Of a DNA stretch of 64,000 nt, positions 14,138 through 24,798 are shown piece by piece. Both the position numbers and the translations under genes were made by a program. Source of the stretch: Takakia lepidozioides. Lineage: Eukaryota > Streptophyta > Takakiopsida > Takakiales > Takakiaceae. The notes under the pieces were generated by a model. It had not been told where the DNA came from, made no database searches, and worked only from the letters and a program-made list of their open reading frames with translations. Within the stretch, counting starts at the first letter, position 1; each line of letters opens with the position of its first letter. The stretch lies in assembly GCA_030704615.1 (NCBI GenBank), contig CM060733.1:20524001-20588000 (forward strand), written 5' to 3'.

Positions 14138-14626
14138 AGGTCTTCACTGAGTTAGGCAAGCATGGCCTTATGAAGATAAGAGACAGAGCTACGGGCAAAT
14201 ATGTAGTCCATGCCAACACTAGGATTTTTGCAGGTTTACTTCCTTTCAGATGTCTAAATGTGTTACATACTAAAGACCCTGTCATTCCAGAATAATACCT
14301 TCAACAATGTGCCAAGCCATGCTACTATTTCGGGCATGTATGGATGTTCCATGTGGACAAGGCTTGCGGACGACAACAGTAAGATGTGGAAGTGCCTCAG
14401 GTCAGAGTCTCCGACCTGATTATACATCCACCTAAGGGGAAGAACCCAACCCTTATGTTCTATTCTTTGCAGGTTTACCGGTGGCCTCAGTCTTCCCAGG
14501 GTGGTTGTTATGAGATCTTTCCAAGGAACTATGCATCAACACTAGCACCCTTGTAAATTTGTAGCTGGGAGTGAGACATGTCACCCGACCTTATAAAATA
14601 AGAAATGACTTGTAATCTACACTTGT

Positions 14627-14775
14627 CAATGAAATGGAGTCAGTGATTTTACACTAGTGAAACTATCATTGTCTGTCCAATGAAATGGAGTCAGTGATTT
14701 TACACTAGTGAAACTATCATTGTCTGTCCAATGAAATGGAGTCAGTGAATTCACACTAGTGAAACTATCACTGTT
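14627..14775. repeat. Tandem repeat, three copies of a 51 bp unit
   Basis: Units start at 14627, 14678 and 14729, each opening with CAATGAAATGGAGTCAGTGA. Copies 1 and 2 are identical by eye; copy 3 has a few changes (TTT to ATTC, ATT to ACT). It lies about 490 bases after the stop codon of the reductase gene. Confidence 0.9.
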
Positions 14776-16539
14776 GCTCAATCTTACTACATTATCTACA
14801 CCTCTTGAAAGGCTTTTAGAGAAGCCTAGAAGCTGACGTCTGGGCATAATCTGTTGAGAACCTCGTCCCATGAATTTCAGTAGTCTACCCACATATATCC
14901 TACACTGCACATTCATTTCAAGTGTGAAAGTTTACACGGTTTTGAGAAATGCTTTTGGATGTTGAGAAAATGCAGTACAATCTAATCCAAATGTAAAGGC
15001 TCTTTGCAGATGGACAAAACCCCATGGTGATGATTGGGCTCTGCGTAATGCCTCTATCACCACAGTTCACTGGTGTAGTGCTTGACTACTCCGGCTGGGT
15101 CATATAGTAACATTGTTGGCTCTCTTGTAGAGAGAGACTTTGTGGAGACATGCAAGTCAATGGCGAAAATGTGGTCGAAGTACCTTACACCGTGTCAAGG
15201 CGCTGATTGGTGTGTTGTGCTGAGTCATGCTCCCTAGTCTTACCTTCCTCTTATGTTGTGCCAAAGCAAAGCAAGAGAGCCAATTGCCGTTTTGAGTCTT
15301 GTTGAAATTCTTCAAAGGTGCACAACTAGATCTCGTGACAGTACAAGGATACAACATGCAAGTTGAGGTCATGCAAGATGTACACAGTAGAGCAGTAAAT
15401 TGTCTGGACACTACTTGGTTCAATCTTAAATCTTTCAGAATACATGTAGCACAGCAGTTATGACCTGAACATGTGCCCAATCTACCAGGAAATGTGGGGA
15501 TATACGTCCTGCCCTTTGCCTAGAAGGCCAACAGGGATGCCAAGACATAAAACACAAAACCTCGTGGTCCAAACTCGTCAACCTCTTTATCACACTCTTG
15601 GACTTTACAAATATGATTGTCATGTAAGCTGGCACTCTCTCTGCTAATCTACCCAAGGAACACAGAAGGGAGGAAAGTGACGGTCCACATGACAGTTACA
15701 GCAGACGATCTATGAATCTACTTCGCAGATAGTCAGCTTCATCAGAGCTCAATGACTTGACACTGCGTGGGAGCTAGCAAATCCAATTCTGGACCAAGGC
15801 TGATCACTAGTTTACTGTCAAAGAATGCTATACAGGTAGATTGTTCCTGCCCTAATAAGTTACCCACAAAATTAAGACCGAGAGGCAAGCGTGCACCTAC
15901 AAAAGGACAGTTCTGCTGGCCAAAAGTTGGAGATCACCAAAGGGCTCAACACTCAGCTGCTGCATTGACCATTCAAAGCCTGCTACCCTCCAATGTGCTG
16001 CGTCTTCATCAATTAATGGGGTGACTCTTGCGAAGAAACCAATCCGCTCCTTCACCAAATGAGATCCGGCTTCATAAACGTCTGCTTCACCTGGGCTAGA
16101 AAAGAAGTTGCAAGATCTAACAACACTGTGGTGCACCAGGGTTTACCAGAGAGCACATCTAAAATTTAAACCTCCAACACACAGACCACACATTGACAAG
16201 ACCACCCCCGGTACATAGGTTATTTGACAGCCCCAGTGTCCCCGGTCGCCTGCTCCCATATCCCCTCTTTGAGAATGTCATTTGGAGAAATATAATGCTC
16301 TGCTTTCCCAAACACATCTCAAAGGCAATGCATCAACCGCTCCATCAAGAAAGCAAGCACACAAGTAACACCTCATTCCTCCACAAGCCTCCATCTCCTG
16401 CCAGCAATGGTATACCCCTTTCAGCTTTCCCCTTTCTCTGTCACTGTCCCATCTTCATACTTTGCTTGCTCTCACGGCCTCTTATCTCTCTCCGCTTCAC
16501 TGTGTCTCTAATGGTTCGTCTTTCTCTCTTTGCGTTTTG

Positions 16540-16542
<3 letters not shown>

Positions 16543-16573
<31 letters not shown>
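16543..16573. repeat. (CT)n microsatellite
   Basis: Uninterrupted CT dinucleotides over about 31 bases, 120 bases downstream of the stop codon of the minus-strand trihelix-like gene. Confidence 0.9.
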
Positions 16574-16581
<8 letters not shown>

Positions 16582-16692
16582 CTGCTGCAGTACAACACTA
16601 GCCTCACTAGCCTGAGCAGGTAGCTTACGCTACACAACCCTAGTGCGAAGTAAATATCAGGTCATAGATCTTGCACTAGGATGAGGCAGATG

Positions 16693-17850
16693 CTATCTTT
16701 GAGTGGAAGATAATCTGCCTATAATGGCTCCAATGTTCCCATTCAATGCCTGTAGGCCATTCACAAGTCTGTCCAGCTTGTTGTCCACTCCCTCGAGCAT
16801 CTGCAGCTGCCTCTTCCGGGTCTCGTCCACGGTGTCCCCTGTTTTCTCCATCCGCTCCATGTGCTGCCTCAGGAGCTCCATTGTCAGTTCGGCCCTGATG
16901 TTCAAGGCCTCCTCCCTCTTCTCCGAGGCTTCCAATTGCACGCTTATCACCTGCTGCATCTCTCTCACAATAGCGCAACTTGATGAGTGTCGGTGCCTCG
17001 GCAGCTGCATATCCTCGTTGTCGGGCGAGATTTCTTCCTCGTCGTAGCAAGGGCTGTGGTAAGGCCTCTCCGGTAACATCTCTCCAGCAGAACCTGACGA
17101 TAACTCTATCTCTGGCATGGGAGCGGTGCTTTTACTAGCAACTTCTATCCACACATCATAGAACTTGGGCTTGACTAACTCCCGCACAGCTTTTCCAGAA
17201 TATAGATCTGGCTCCAACTGCACACGTTTTTCCAACCTACTCTTGTATTTTGTACATTCTCTTCGGACCTTCCAATACTTGCTTTCACACTGATTCTTAG
17301 TAAACTCTCTAGCAAATCTTCCTTGCATCGTCTTAATGATAGGATCCCATTTCTTCTGATTCTTGACCTTTCCACGACTCTCAATCCAGAGCCTGCGGTG
17401 GACATCATCATAAGTCTCAAAGAGATATTTGACCATCTCTTCCGTCCAAGGAACCGCAGTCTCAAATTCACGCTGCTTTCGCTTCCTCCCTGTTTTCCTC
17501 TCCCCCTCCCCGGAATCAGATGCAGTTTCCTCCCCCTTCCCTCCCTTACTCCTTCCCCTCCCCTGCCCCTTACAACTATCCACGAGACTGAGGTGTTCCT
17601 TCCACACCTCGCCATCGTGCCAACTCAGGCCATTTTCCAACGTATGCTCGCTCGCACCACTCTCGTCACCAAACGTTTCCTGTGATCCGACATCCCTACC
17701 TCCACGTAGTATCTTCTTCCCCCTCTTCTTCTTCCCCGACTTGAGCTCCGCCTCCCCAAATCCCACCGCCCCGGGACTCAGCACTGACCAGCTTCCAATC
17801 CCTCCACACGTAATCCCCGGCAAATAGAGCCCGTGCTGCTGGTTATGCAT
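16693..17850 (-). CDS. Trihelix / Myb-SANT-like DNA-binding protein
   Basis: A single open frame of 385 residues counted from the first in-frame ATG (17850); the frame is open to about 17979 without another ATG, so an upstream exon is possible. A Gly/Lys-rich N-terminus is followed by a basic stretch (TGRKRKQR, about residues 120-127) that could be a nuclear signal. The DNA-binding domain covers about residues 134-207: it opens WTEEMVKYLFETYDDV and has the spaced Trp and Lys/Gln/Cys pattern (KNQKKWDPI, KNQCESKYWKVRRE) of Myb/SANT-like and trihelix domains. The C-terminal 80 residues are Glu/Leu-rich with heptad spacing (REEALNIRAELTMELLRQHM) and look like a coiled coil for dimerisation. A nuclear transcription factor is most likely. 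A related alternative is the Myb-like accessory protein of PIF/Harbinger transposons, but no transposase of that type is seen nearby. Confidence 0.75.
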   Translation of the reverse strand: MHNQQHGLYLPGITCGGIGSWSVLSPGAVGFGEAELKSGKKKRGKKILRGGRDVGSQETFGDESGASEHTLENGLSWHDGEVWKEHLSLVDSCKGQGRGRSKGGKGEETASDSGEGERKTGRKRKQREFETAVPWTEEMVKYLFETYDDVHRRLWIESRGKVKNQKKWDPIIKTMQGRFAREFTKNQCESKYWKVRRECTKYKSRLEKRVQLEPDLYSGKAVRELVKPKFYDVWIEVASKSTAPMPEIELSSGSAGEMLPERPYHSPCYDEEEISPDNEDMQLPRHRHSSSCAIVREMQQVISVQLEASEKREEALNIRAELTMELLRQHMERMEKTGDTVDETRKRQLQMLEGVDNKLDRLVNGLQALNGNIGAIIGRLSSTQR

Positions 17851-20800
17851 GGGATAATAATCTGAAGCCACAGCGCCATAGCTATACCCGCTTCCAACTG
17901 GCGATCCCGTACTTCCCCCTCCCAAACCCTGCCACTTCCCCCTCCACAAACCACAACAAACCCCCTCCCTCGATCCCTACTCACAACCCTCGCCCCTCTC
18001 TATCCTTGCGCACTCGCCGTCCTGCCTGCCTTGGGCTCCGGAGCACTCCTTCACCGCCAGCCCGCTCTCCCTCTCACTGCCGGCTTCTCTCTTCCAGCGA
18101 CGCACCTCCCGCCGGGGCCACGCCCTCCTCCACACGACCCCCAAATCAGGCGCTTCCTACGTGCCAGCGCCTGCCGCAGCCCCGTCCCTTCGTCGGAATA
18201 TCGCCCGGACGCCCTACGTCGCCGTCGCGAATCTCTCTTGCACTTGGGAAACCCGCCCCCACTGGCTAAACTCATTCACCTCCCCTCGCCGCCGTCTTCT
18301 CTTTTCCCTGCTTGCTACTACTAATCAATCAACTAATTCGGCGGCTGCCCCCAGTAAAGTTCCTTGGGAGTGCCTTCGCAGCGCTGCATTGTGCTCTCCA
18401 CCCGCGCTCCTTTCGTCGCTCCTACCCCTCACAATCCCTCGCGCTCCATTCCGGCCTGCATACCCCCGCTGCGCGGGGGCCAATCGCAGGCAGGAATCCG
18501 GCGAGGGGGCTGCGGGCCCACGAGGCAGCCTCGAGGGCCGCCTCGAGGCGCCTCGGGGAGCGGAAAGCCGCTTCCCAGCGGCTTGGCGAGGTGCTTTCGA
18601 GACGCCCGAAAAGGCGCTTGGCGAGGCGCTTTCGAAGGGCCACGCCGCCCGTGATTGGGGCGGGCTGGGCCGGGTTGGCCGACGTGGCGTGGCCCACTTG
18701 TCACATTCTCGTGGCCCCACCGTCGATTACATTTAGTGGGGATTATTGCGCGGAATCATCCACGCTCGTGGATGAATCCGCCCCTCCCTGTCCCGTGTGG
18801 ATGAACAGCTGCTCTCCGTGCACGAAGCACATTCATCGACCAAAATGTCCCAGGTTAGTTTTGGAGTCAGCGTTGAATGAGCGCACATTTATGAGAGGGA
18901 CGGTTTACAACACATATTTGGAGCAACACATTAAACGTCGCTCCAATCGCTCTGGCAGTCATGTGCGAGTGAGTAGTTTGTGTGGGGCCGTGACGCCCCT
19001 AGGTATATGTATAGATGCCCGACTAAGGGGGCCGCAAATGAATATATGGGGCGGGGTGGGGACTGCATTGCGAGATAGAGTCCAAGGGGAGGGAATAAGG
19101 GATGTAGGGTCATCCTCCTCTTGGACGCTGTCGGCCGAGGAGCGCGCTTTGCATCCACATCTGGCTGCTTTACATCCACGTTCTGTCACATCTCATGAGC
19201 AGGGGTCCAGCGCTCGTAAGCAATGGGGCTGCGCCACGTCATGCACAGAGCTTGTTTGCTTTTGCTTTTTGCAGAAACAGGGAGGGGGGCGGCGGGCCCC
19301 GCCCCGGGTGGGGCCGGGTCGGGCCGGACAGTGAGCGGCAGCTGGTGGGCGTAATAGCACAAGTAGAATATTGGGTGAGGCATGGGCGATATCAAGGTGG
19401 GTGGCGGGATGCACATAGTTCATCCACAGTCATTCATCGAGAAAGCAGGCAGTTAATTATTTCTAAACCTATTTCAAGAGGAGGGGGAAAAGAGAGGAAA
19501 TAAAAGAAATAAAAACCCTTTCATTTGTGAGGCGTACAGGACGCCACGAAGCCAGATAATACAAGCTTAATCACCGGGTCAGTGCAATATTTTTATGTTT
19601 ATTTTTCTAAAATCAGAGGGTACATTGACAGTGCCGATTGAATAGTGCACTTTGTGTCACCCTTAGTGTGCTGCCTTGTGTTGTGTGGTATGGTTTTGGT
19701 GGCCGGACAATGAGGGGATGGTGCCACCCAGACTAAGAAAACGACGGCATTTTGGTTTTGGAGTCCTGCTCTTGTTTCGATAAGGAGGATGAGGAGGTGG
19801 GCCCCTTCTAGAAGGCTCCACCACCAGCTTGAGACACTATATAAGTTTAAAGACGAGGTAAGGGCTACATTTTAGGGTACGATTTCTTCCAATACAAGTG
19901 TTGTACTGTACTGGTATCATAATTTTTTAATACTGGGTAATGGTATTGGGTAAGAACTCAATCATAGTGAGATCAGTAGGGTACTGGTATCAGGTTAAAC
20001 TCAAAATCCTACCTCCACCACATTGAGATCAGGGATATCCTCATTTTCAATGTGCAGATTTGCAAGACATCTACACATAGTTTCCTCTACACTAAGGTCA
20101 AGGTAGATATCAGGGATATCAATGATATCTTGAGTGACTTGAACATTCCCCGTCCATCAAATCATCATTCACTACAAACAAATTGGTTACAAAATTTGCT
20201 CCGGTAGCTTCTCCCTAGAAAGTGTGCTGGAGCCTGGAAGGGCCCATGGGCATTGGGTGTCTATTTTGTAATTTTATTCTTAAGAAAATAAATGTTTTCT
20301 CTTCTCATGTGCCTAATTCTAAAAACTTATAGCATGAAGATGCCTAATTTGAGAAAATGTTTTCAAAACATGCCTAATTTTCTGATTGATTGATTTTATT
20401 ATTAGGTGCAAACGGACGGTAGCAGGGAGCCAGAACCTACGTCGTTAACGCGGCTCGGTAGGTCTTGGCTCCGTGCTATATCCGGTAGCAAGGGCTCCTC
20501 TAGAGCACTACCAGACATAACCGGTTTTTAGGGCAGCGAGCCAGTTAGTTTACCCTTGTACGTACCTACCACCACCGGATATAGCAGGAGCCAGCCGCGT
20601 AGGTAGTTAAAATCTAGTAGGTCGTAGAATACCACATACAGCACCCCTCCTCAAATCCAATAGAAACACGCCACGTTGGCGAGTCTGCTCTAAAACCGGT
20701 TATGATTTAGGGGCTGAATTCAGAAAGGCGTGGGCTAAATGTTCTGTAGACATCCAACGAAGGGCAAGGGAAGCTGATTCAATCCACATAAACTTTCAGG

Positions 20801-21052
20801 ACAGTTGGGGCAAACTTGGTCTCATCTGCCACATTGACTCCCGGATCAATGTGTTTCCCTCCCTGCAATCTAGCGAGATCACCGTGTCCCCTCCATGATG
20901 TCCCCTGAGTTCGATCGGGACTTTAATTGGAAGCATCTCAGGCCCTCCTCGATTTCTTCATGTTTACACTTTAGATAGAGTTCTCTATGGGCAGATGAAG
21001 TTTCGCTCGGTTTCATTGGGACTATCCTGTTTTGGGAAGTCAATGCAGTTCA
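17851..21052. other. GC-rich promoter-side region, then repeat-derived sequence
   Basis: From 17950 to 18740 the sequence is GC- and pyrimidine-rich and probably includes the promoter/leader of the minus-strand gene; the long open frames there (18006-19334) are compositional. Between 18740 and 19440 several copies of a GGATGAA/TTCATCC motif occur. From 19500 to 21050 the base composition drops and no gene is recognised; nested inverted repeats lie at 20467-20704. Confidence 0.4.
20467..20704. repeat. Interleaved inverted repeats
   Basis: Two overlapping inverted pairs: 20467-20485 with 20575-20592 (GGCTCC-GCTATATCCGG) and 20516-20536 with 20685-20704 (CATAACCGGTTTTTAGGGCAG type). The arms differ by one or two bases. 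This could be a fold-back/MITE remnant; ends and a target duplication were not found. Confidence 0.5.
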
Positions 21053-22081
21053 TTAACCCCTACATGACGAGCCGACCCGAATCGGGTCGGCCCGATTTTT
21101 CATCCATTCGTAGCATGCACGGATGAAGTCCGATGAATGAGCGATGTAGCGCGGAACGAGCTGCACATGCAGGTCTTTATGGCGCCCCCAACAGAGAAAA
21201 ACTCCGCCGTCAGGAATTTTTTGAAGTTTGGAAATTGTAGGATTTTGGGTGGGTGGAGGGGGGGGGCACGGCAGTTGACCGTCGACGTGGCAGGTGGCAG
21301 CGGCCACGAGGGTGGGATTTTGCGGCGGGGGCAATGCAGGTGTTGGAGTGGGGGGCTTGTGAGGCCCTCCCCAAAATCCGACGAACAAGGGAACAGCTCG
21401 AATGAGCTGGCCCTGGCAAATAATGGGGAACCTGGACGTGGCCCGGAAAACGTCGCCGGATTCAGGCGACATTCCGGCCACCGATTGCCTGACCTGAAGG
21501 AGGCCGGAAATTTCACAAAATCCCACATCCCAAATGCAATTTAGGGAATTTTTGGGAAATTCTTGGGCAGGCTTGTGTAGTTCTTGGCCTATGAGGGACT
21601 GACCGTTGGAATTCCCAAATGAAGGAGAATTTGGGGTCCCAATGGGGCCTATACCATTTCCTTTGCAAATTCTCTTTTTGGACCCCCATTCCAATCACAT
21701 ACAAAGCACCCCCGCTTTCATTTTGGCAGATTGGGTTGAAATTTGGTGTGAGGGGTTGGGATTGTGCACTTCACAGGAATATAGCACTTTTTCTCCCAGG
21801 AAAATTTGGGATCATGGATAATTTGCTTGGTCAAACATGAACTTTTGCTTTGTTTTTTCCATTTTCAAAACAATGCACCGTCTTAAAATGTTATAATCTC
21901 CCAAATTACACGGTGGAATCTCCCCAAATTTGGGGGGCTTGTGCATCAGGTAGGTAGGAAGCAGTTTGTACGGTTCATCCAATTGGATGAACGTTGGTGG
22001 GCAGGTAGCCACTGACGTGTGAGGGTGGGTCCCGGAATTGTCCAAAAAACCCAAAAACACCTCTCGTCCTTTAGGGGTTAA
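21053..22081. mobile_element. piggyBac-like (TTAA) non-autonomous DNA transposon
   Basis: TTAA occurs at 21053-21056 and 22078-22081. Between them, the ends are 15 bp inverted repeats matching at 13 positions: CCCCTACATGACGAG at 21057-21071 and the complement of CCCCTAAAGGACGAG at 22063-22077. A subterminal near-palindrome (CCGACCCGAATCGGGTCGG) sits just inside the left end, and a perfect 20 bp palindrome is at 21973-21992. TTAA targets with a CCC start fit piggyBac; Kolobok also uses TTAA. The 1021 bp interior has no convincing coding frame, so it would move only with a helper transposase. Confidence 0.65.
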
Positions 22082-22439
22082 TTAGGCTCTAGGCCAGTTG
22101 GCCCTCTTTTACTTGGTTTCAATTATGTAGCTCGGTTCCAAGTTACCAATGAGTTTGCATGGTAGGCAGGTTTTTCTAGCCTAGATTCGTCTGCAGTTCT
22201 CACCACTAGTGAGAGAAAGGTTCATTTATCACTGACAACGGTGTGTGTGCCTTATGGCTTAATAGGGGTTTTAAATTTTTTACCCGAATAATCCCAAATA
22301 ATTGTAAAGGCTTTTGCCCAAAGCTTTTTCATAATAAAGTTAATCAGGGCTACAATCCCCCTGTTAATTTTTTATTTTTATTTTTAATATCAATTGGTAT
22401 ATATAATGGTATTAGATTATAGGTTTGACTGGTATGTTA

Positions 22440-22442
<3 letters not shown>

Positions 22443-22494
<52 letters not shown>
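22443..22494. repeat. (TA)n microsatellite
   Basis: About 52 bases of uninterrupted TA dinucleotide. Confidence 0.95.
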
Positions 22495-22498
<4 letters not shown>

Positions 22499-22522
22499 CT
22501 CGGAGCGACTGCTCACATTTTC

Positions 22523-23034
22523 AATTAATTGGGTCTTTAAGTCTCACGTGTGTGCGCCACGGACGCACGAACATCGGGTCGCCCGGTGGGTCTGCTGGCG
22601 TCCAATGGTGGGTCCGCTCGCGTCCAATGTAGGGTGTGCTGGCGTCCAATGGCGGGTTCGCTCGTGTCCAATGTAGGGTCTGCTCGCTGCAGACCGCCCC
22701 GCCCTCGAAACTCGCCCCTAAAAATCTCACCATTAATGCACATGCAACACCATCTATGATTGAACCCGTAACCTCATGGACATCATTCCAAGCGCCCAAC
22801 CACCACACTATCCACTGTTTGCTTCTACACCAACATTTTTTTATCCCTTATACTAGAAAGGGGAGCCATCAGCCCCAATGTGGCCTAGAAGGAGGGTGGA
22901 CCCTACCCGAGTAGACCCTCGCAAGGTCAGGGCTAGCACCTACCTGCACAACTAGCGGGTCTCGGGACGGGACCCGAGGTGACCCCGCATGCATGCTGCC
23001 TAGCACACACGTGAGACTGAAAGACCCAATTATT
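22523..23034. repeat. Fold-back (TIR) repeat element
   Basis: A 31 bp inverted repeat bounds the segment: 22523-22555 against the complement of 23003-23034 (core AGTCTCACGTGTGTGC), with about two mismatches. Inside are GC-rich short repeats (GGCGTCCAATG-type units at 22600-22680) and, on the minus strand, a tRNA-like pair of boxes. No open frame of interest. Confidence 0.5.
22750..22815 (-). repeat. SINE-like tRNA-derived segment
   Basis: On the minus strand, a GGTTGGGCGCTTGG segment (complement of 22788-22801) followed by GGTTACGGGTTCAATC (complement of 22759-22774) resembles the A and B boxes of tRNA-derived SINEs with usual spacing. A 3' tail and target duplication were not identified. 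Confidence 0.35.
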
Positions 23035-23035
23035 C

Positions 23036-23480
23036 AAGGCGCACATTAGAAAAGGCCCTGGAGTTTAATGCCGCCCCTTCGGTCCTGCCTGTGTGACACC
23101 CCCCGCCACCCCAACCGCACCCGCTTTGCCGGCTCCAGCGCGGCTCGCGGTCGCTGCGCCCCCTCGCCCCCCGCGCCACCCCCTCCCGGCCCCCGCGCCC
23201 CCCATCCCCCTGCCCGCCCGTCCTCCCCGCCCCCGCCCTCGCCCCCGCCCTCGCCCCCCGTCCGCCAGCCGTTATCACACCACATGAACTTTGTGGCACA
23301 TGACATCTGTCACCACAACCCAACATCGCGCACAGGACACATCGTGCACGGGACACATCGTGAGTCGAAAACATGGATCCATACATGGCAGATGACACAT
23401 ATAGGATGGTCATGAAAGTAACATGATGACCATAGGAGTGAAGCCAACATATGCATGTATACACAAGGTTGTACATGTTC
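23036..23480 (+). repeat. Dispersed GC-rich repeat, copy 1
   Basis: The segment starting GCGCACATTAGAAAAGGCCC, then a C-rich low-complexity tract (23095-23270), then a part with CACCACAACCCAACATCGCG, recurs in the opposite orientation at 36430-36735. Codon-like frames in it are low-complexity. The element class is unknown. Confidence 0.7.
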
Positions 23481-24018
23481 AAATTTGAAATTTAGTATTA
23501 TTTTATGGAGACGACTGTTCATAACGATCTTGTGGGTCTACTTCTAGGATTTAGGATGGATGTATCTAGGTACAGATGGATGAGACTAGGAAGTATGTGT
23601 AATGAGAGGCAACCTCCAATCATCATCTTCCTTTCATGGTCCTCTCAAACTGTTCTGACCACGAAAGCAGAACGTGCAGCCAAGATCAGCCGTGCCTTAG
23701 GTCCCTGAATTGCGCCACGATATGTTATCTGTTGCCGAGAATAAAGAAAATATTGCATCCCATCTTGTTTTGCTGCTTCGAAACCAAGTTCAAATGCCCA
23801 CTGTAGGTGCTTTTAACCATCATGTACTGCAGTGACGTTTCCAATGGCATGGCAAGCCTCATGGCCAAAACTTAGCCGAAGTCGCCTACATTCCCTAGAA
23901 TCGAGTTGCTGAGTTTATCATAGGGGAGTTTTCCCGTTTCAGATGGCCCATGCACTTTCAGCAGGCATCAACAAAGATGCCATCCGGAGGGGTCTCTCTT
24001 AGCTCCTTGCAGCAACAG
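23481..24018 (+). other. Flank of the chromovirus, probable older MULE-like sequence
   Basis: No independent gene is seen. The last 70 or so bases are an open frame (ASTKMPSGGVSLSSLQQQ) that continues in frame across the retrotransposon insertion at 30946 (CQDYNKVHWAAGHVLQG), so this is the left part of an interrupted coding segment. Confidence 0.45.
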
Positions 24019-24743
24019 TGTCGCGGCCCTTTGCCTTGAGGGCAGGGGGTCGGGTTGCAGAGGGGCTGCCCCTATGGTGGGGGCGGTGGCAGCAATAGGT
24101 ACGGGGGGCTGAAGCAACCTCAAGTGCCCAAGGCACTTGAGGAGGCGGAGGCACTCACCAGGAGGAGCCCCGCACACCGGGTTGCGGTGGGGGTGGCTCC
24201 ACAAGGGGTGGTGGTAGCTTAGTGGGACTTAGTGGGGGTGGCATAGGACTCACCATGGGGGCGGAGACCTTGTGGTGGGAGTCGTGGGGAGTCTTGGGAC
24301 TCATCACGGTCCAAGGGGACCGTGGTGGGTGGGCCAAGACTCACCGCGACTCATCACCGGGAATCGAGGGTTTTCGTGGTGGTTCGCCATAAAATGATGG
24401 TGTTGTTTGTGAAACCCCCGCGGACAGTCACAGAAGTATATATAGGGAGTAGTAACCCCGAGAACGGTGCAAGCCCGTTGGTGTCCAAAAACTAGTGAGT
24501 AAGCGTGCGAGCCGGAAAGCGACCAAGGTGTGGGGAGCTATTCCGGACTGTCATCGACCAAAGGGAATTTCCACTAGGCCCAAATTGGGAGAGGGTCTAG
24601 TGGAGGAGTAAAGGGGGACCGTTATGCCCCGGTGAGCAGCCGAAGCTCCGAGTTGGCCTGGTGGCCAGTTTGGGAGTTAGGCGCGCGCATCAAGTGAGTA
24701 ACTATGACTTGAAGGGGAGCTTACCGAAGTGAGGTGCGCGACA
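24019..24743 (+). repeat. 5' LTR
   Basis: Begins TGTCGC and ends GCGACA, a perfect 6 bp inverted end. It carries a TATA-like TATATATA at about 24437-24444, which may drive the genomic transcript. The sequence matches 30216-30940 at nearly all positions. Confidence 0.95.
24437..24444 (+). promoter_or_regulatory. TATA-like box in the 5' LTR
   Basis: TATATATA in an otherwise GC-rich LTR; the same motif is at about 30634-30641 in the 3' LTR. Position about 300 bases before the LTR end fits a U3 promoter. Confidence 0.45.
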
Positions 24744-24745
24744 CT

Positions 24746-24758
24746 TGGTATCAGAGCT
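24746..24758 (+). promoter_or_regulatory. Primer-binding site, initiator Met-tRNA
   Basis: TGGTATCAGAGCT starts two bases after the 5' LTR and matches the usual complement of the 3' end of plant initiator methionine tRNA. Confidence 0.9.
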
Positions 24759-24798
24759 TAGAGTTCAGTTTGCGATCATCCTTGGGATCGGCCTCATC

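Larger units (their letters stand above)
14138..16692. other. 3' flank of the reductase gene and intergenic region
   Basis: The first few hundred bases are probably the 3' UTR of the reductase. A three-copy tandem repeat lies at 14627-14775 and a CT tract at 16543-16573. No coding segment with family resemblance is seen on either strand; the region from about 16150 leads into the 3' side of the convergent trihelix-like gene. Confidence 0.5.

Noticed and set aside
18006-19334. Several long open frames on both strands (up to 340 codons)
   Set aside because: They lie in a very GC-rich stretch, overlap in all frames and have Arg/Pro/Ala-biased composition with no family motif.
23030-23482. Gly/Arg- or Pro-rich frames
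   Set aside because: Products of a C-rich low-complexity tract in a dispersed repeat.
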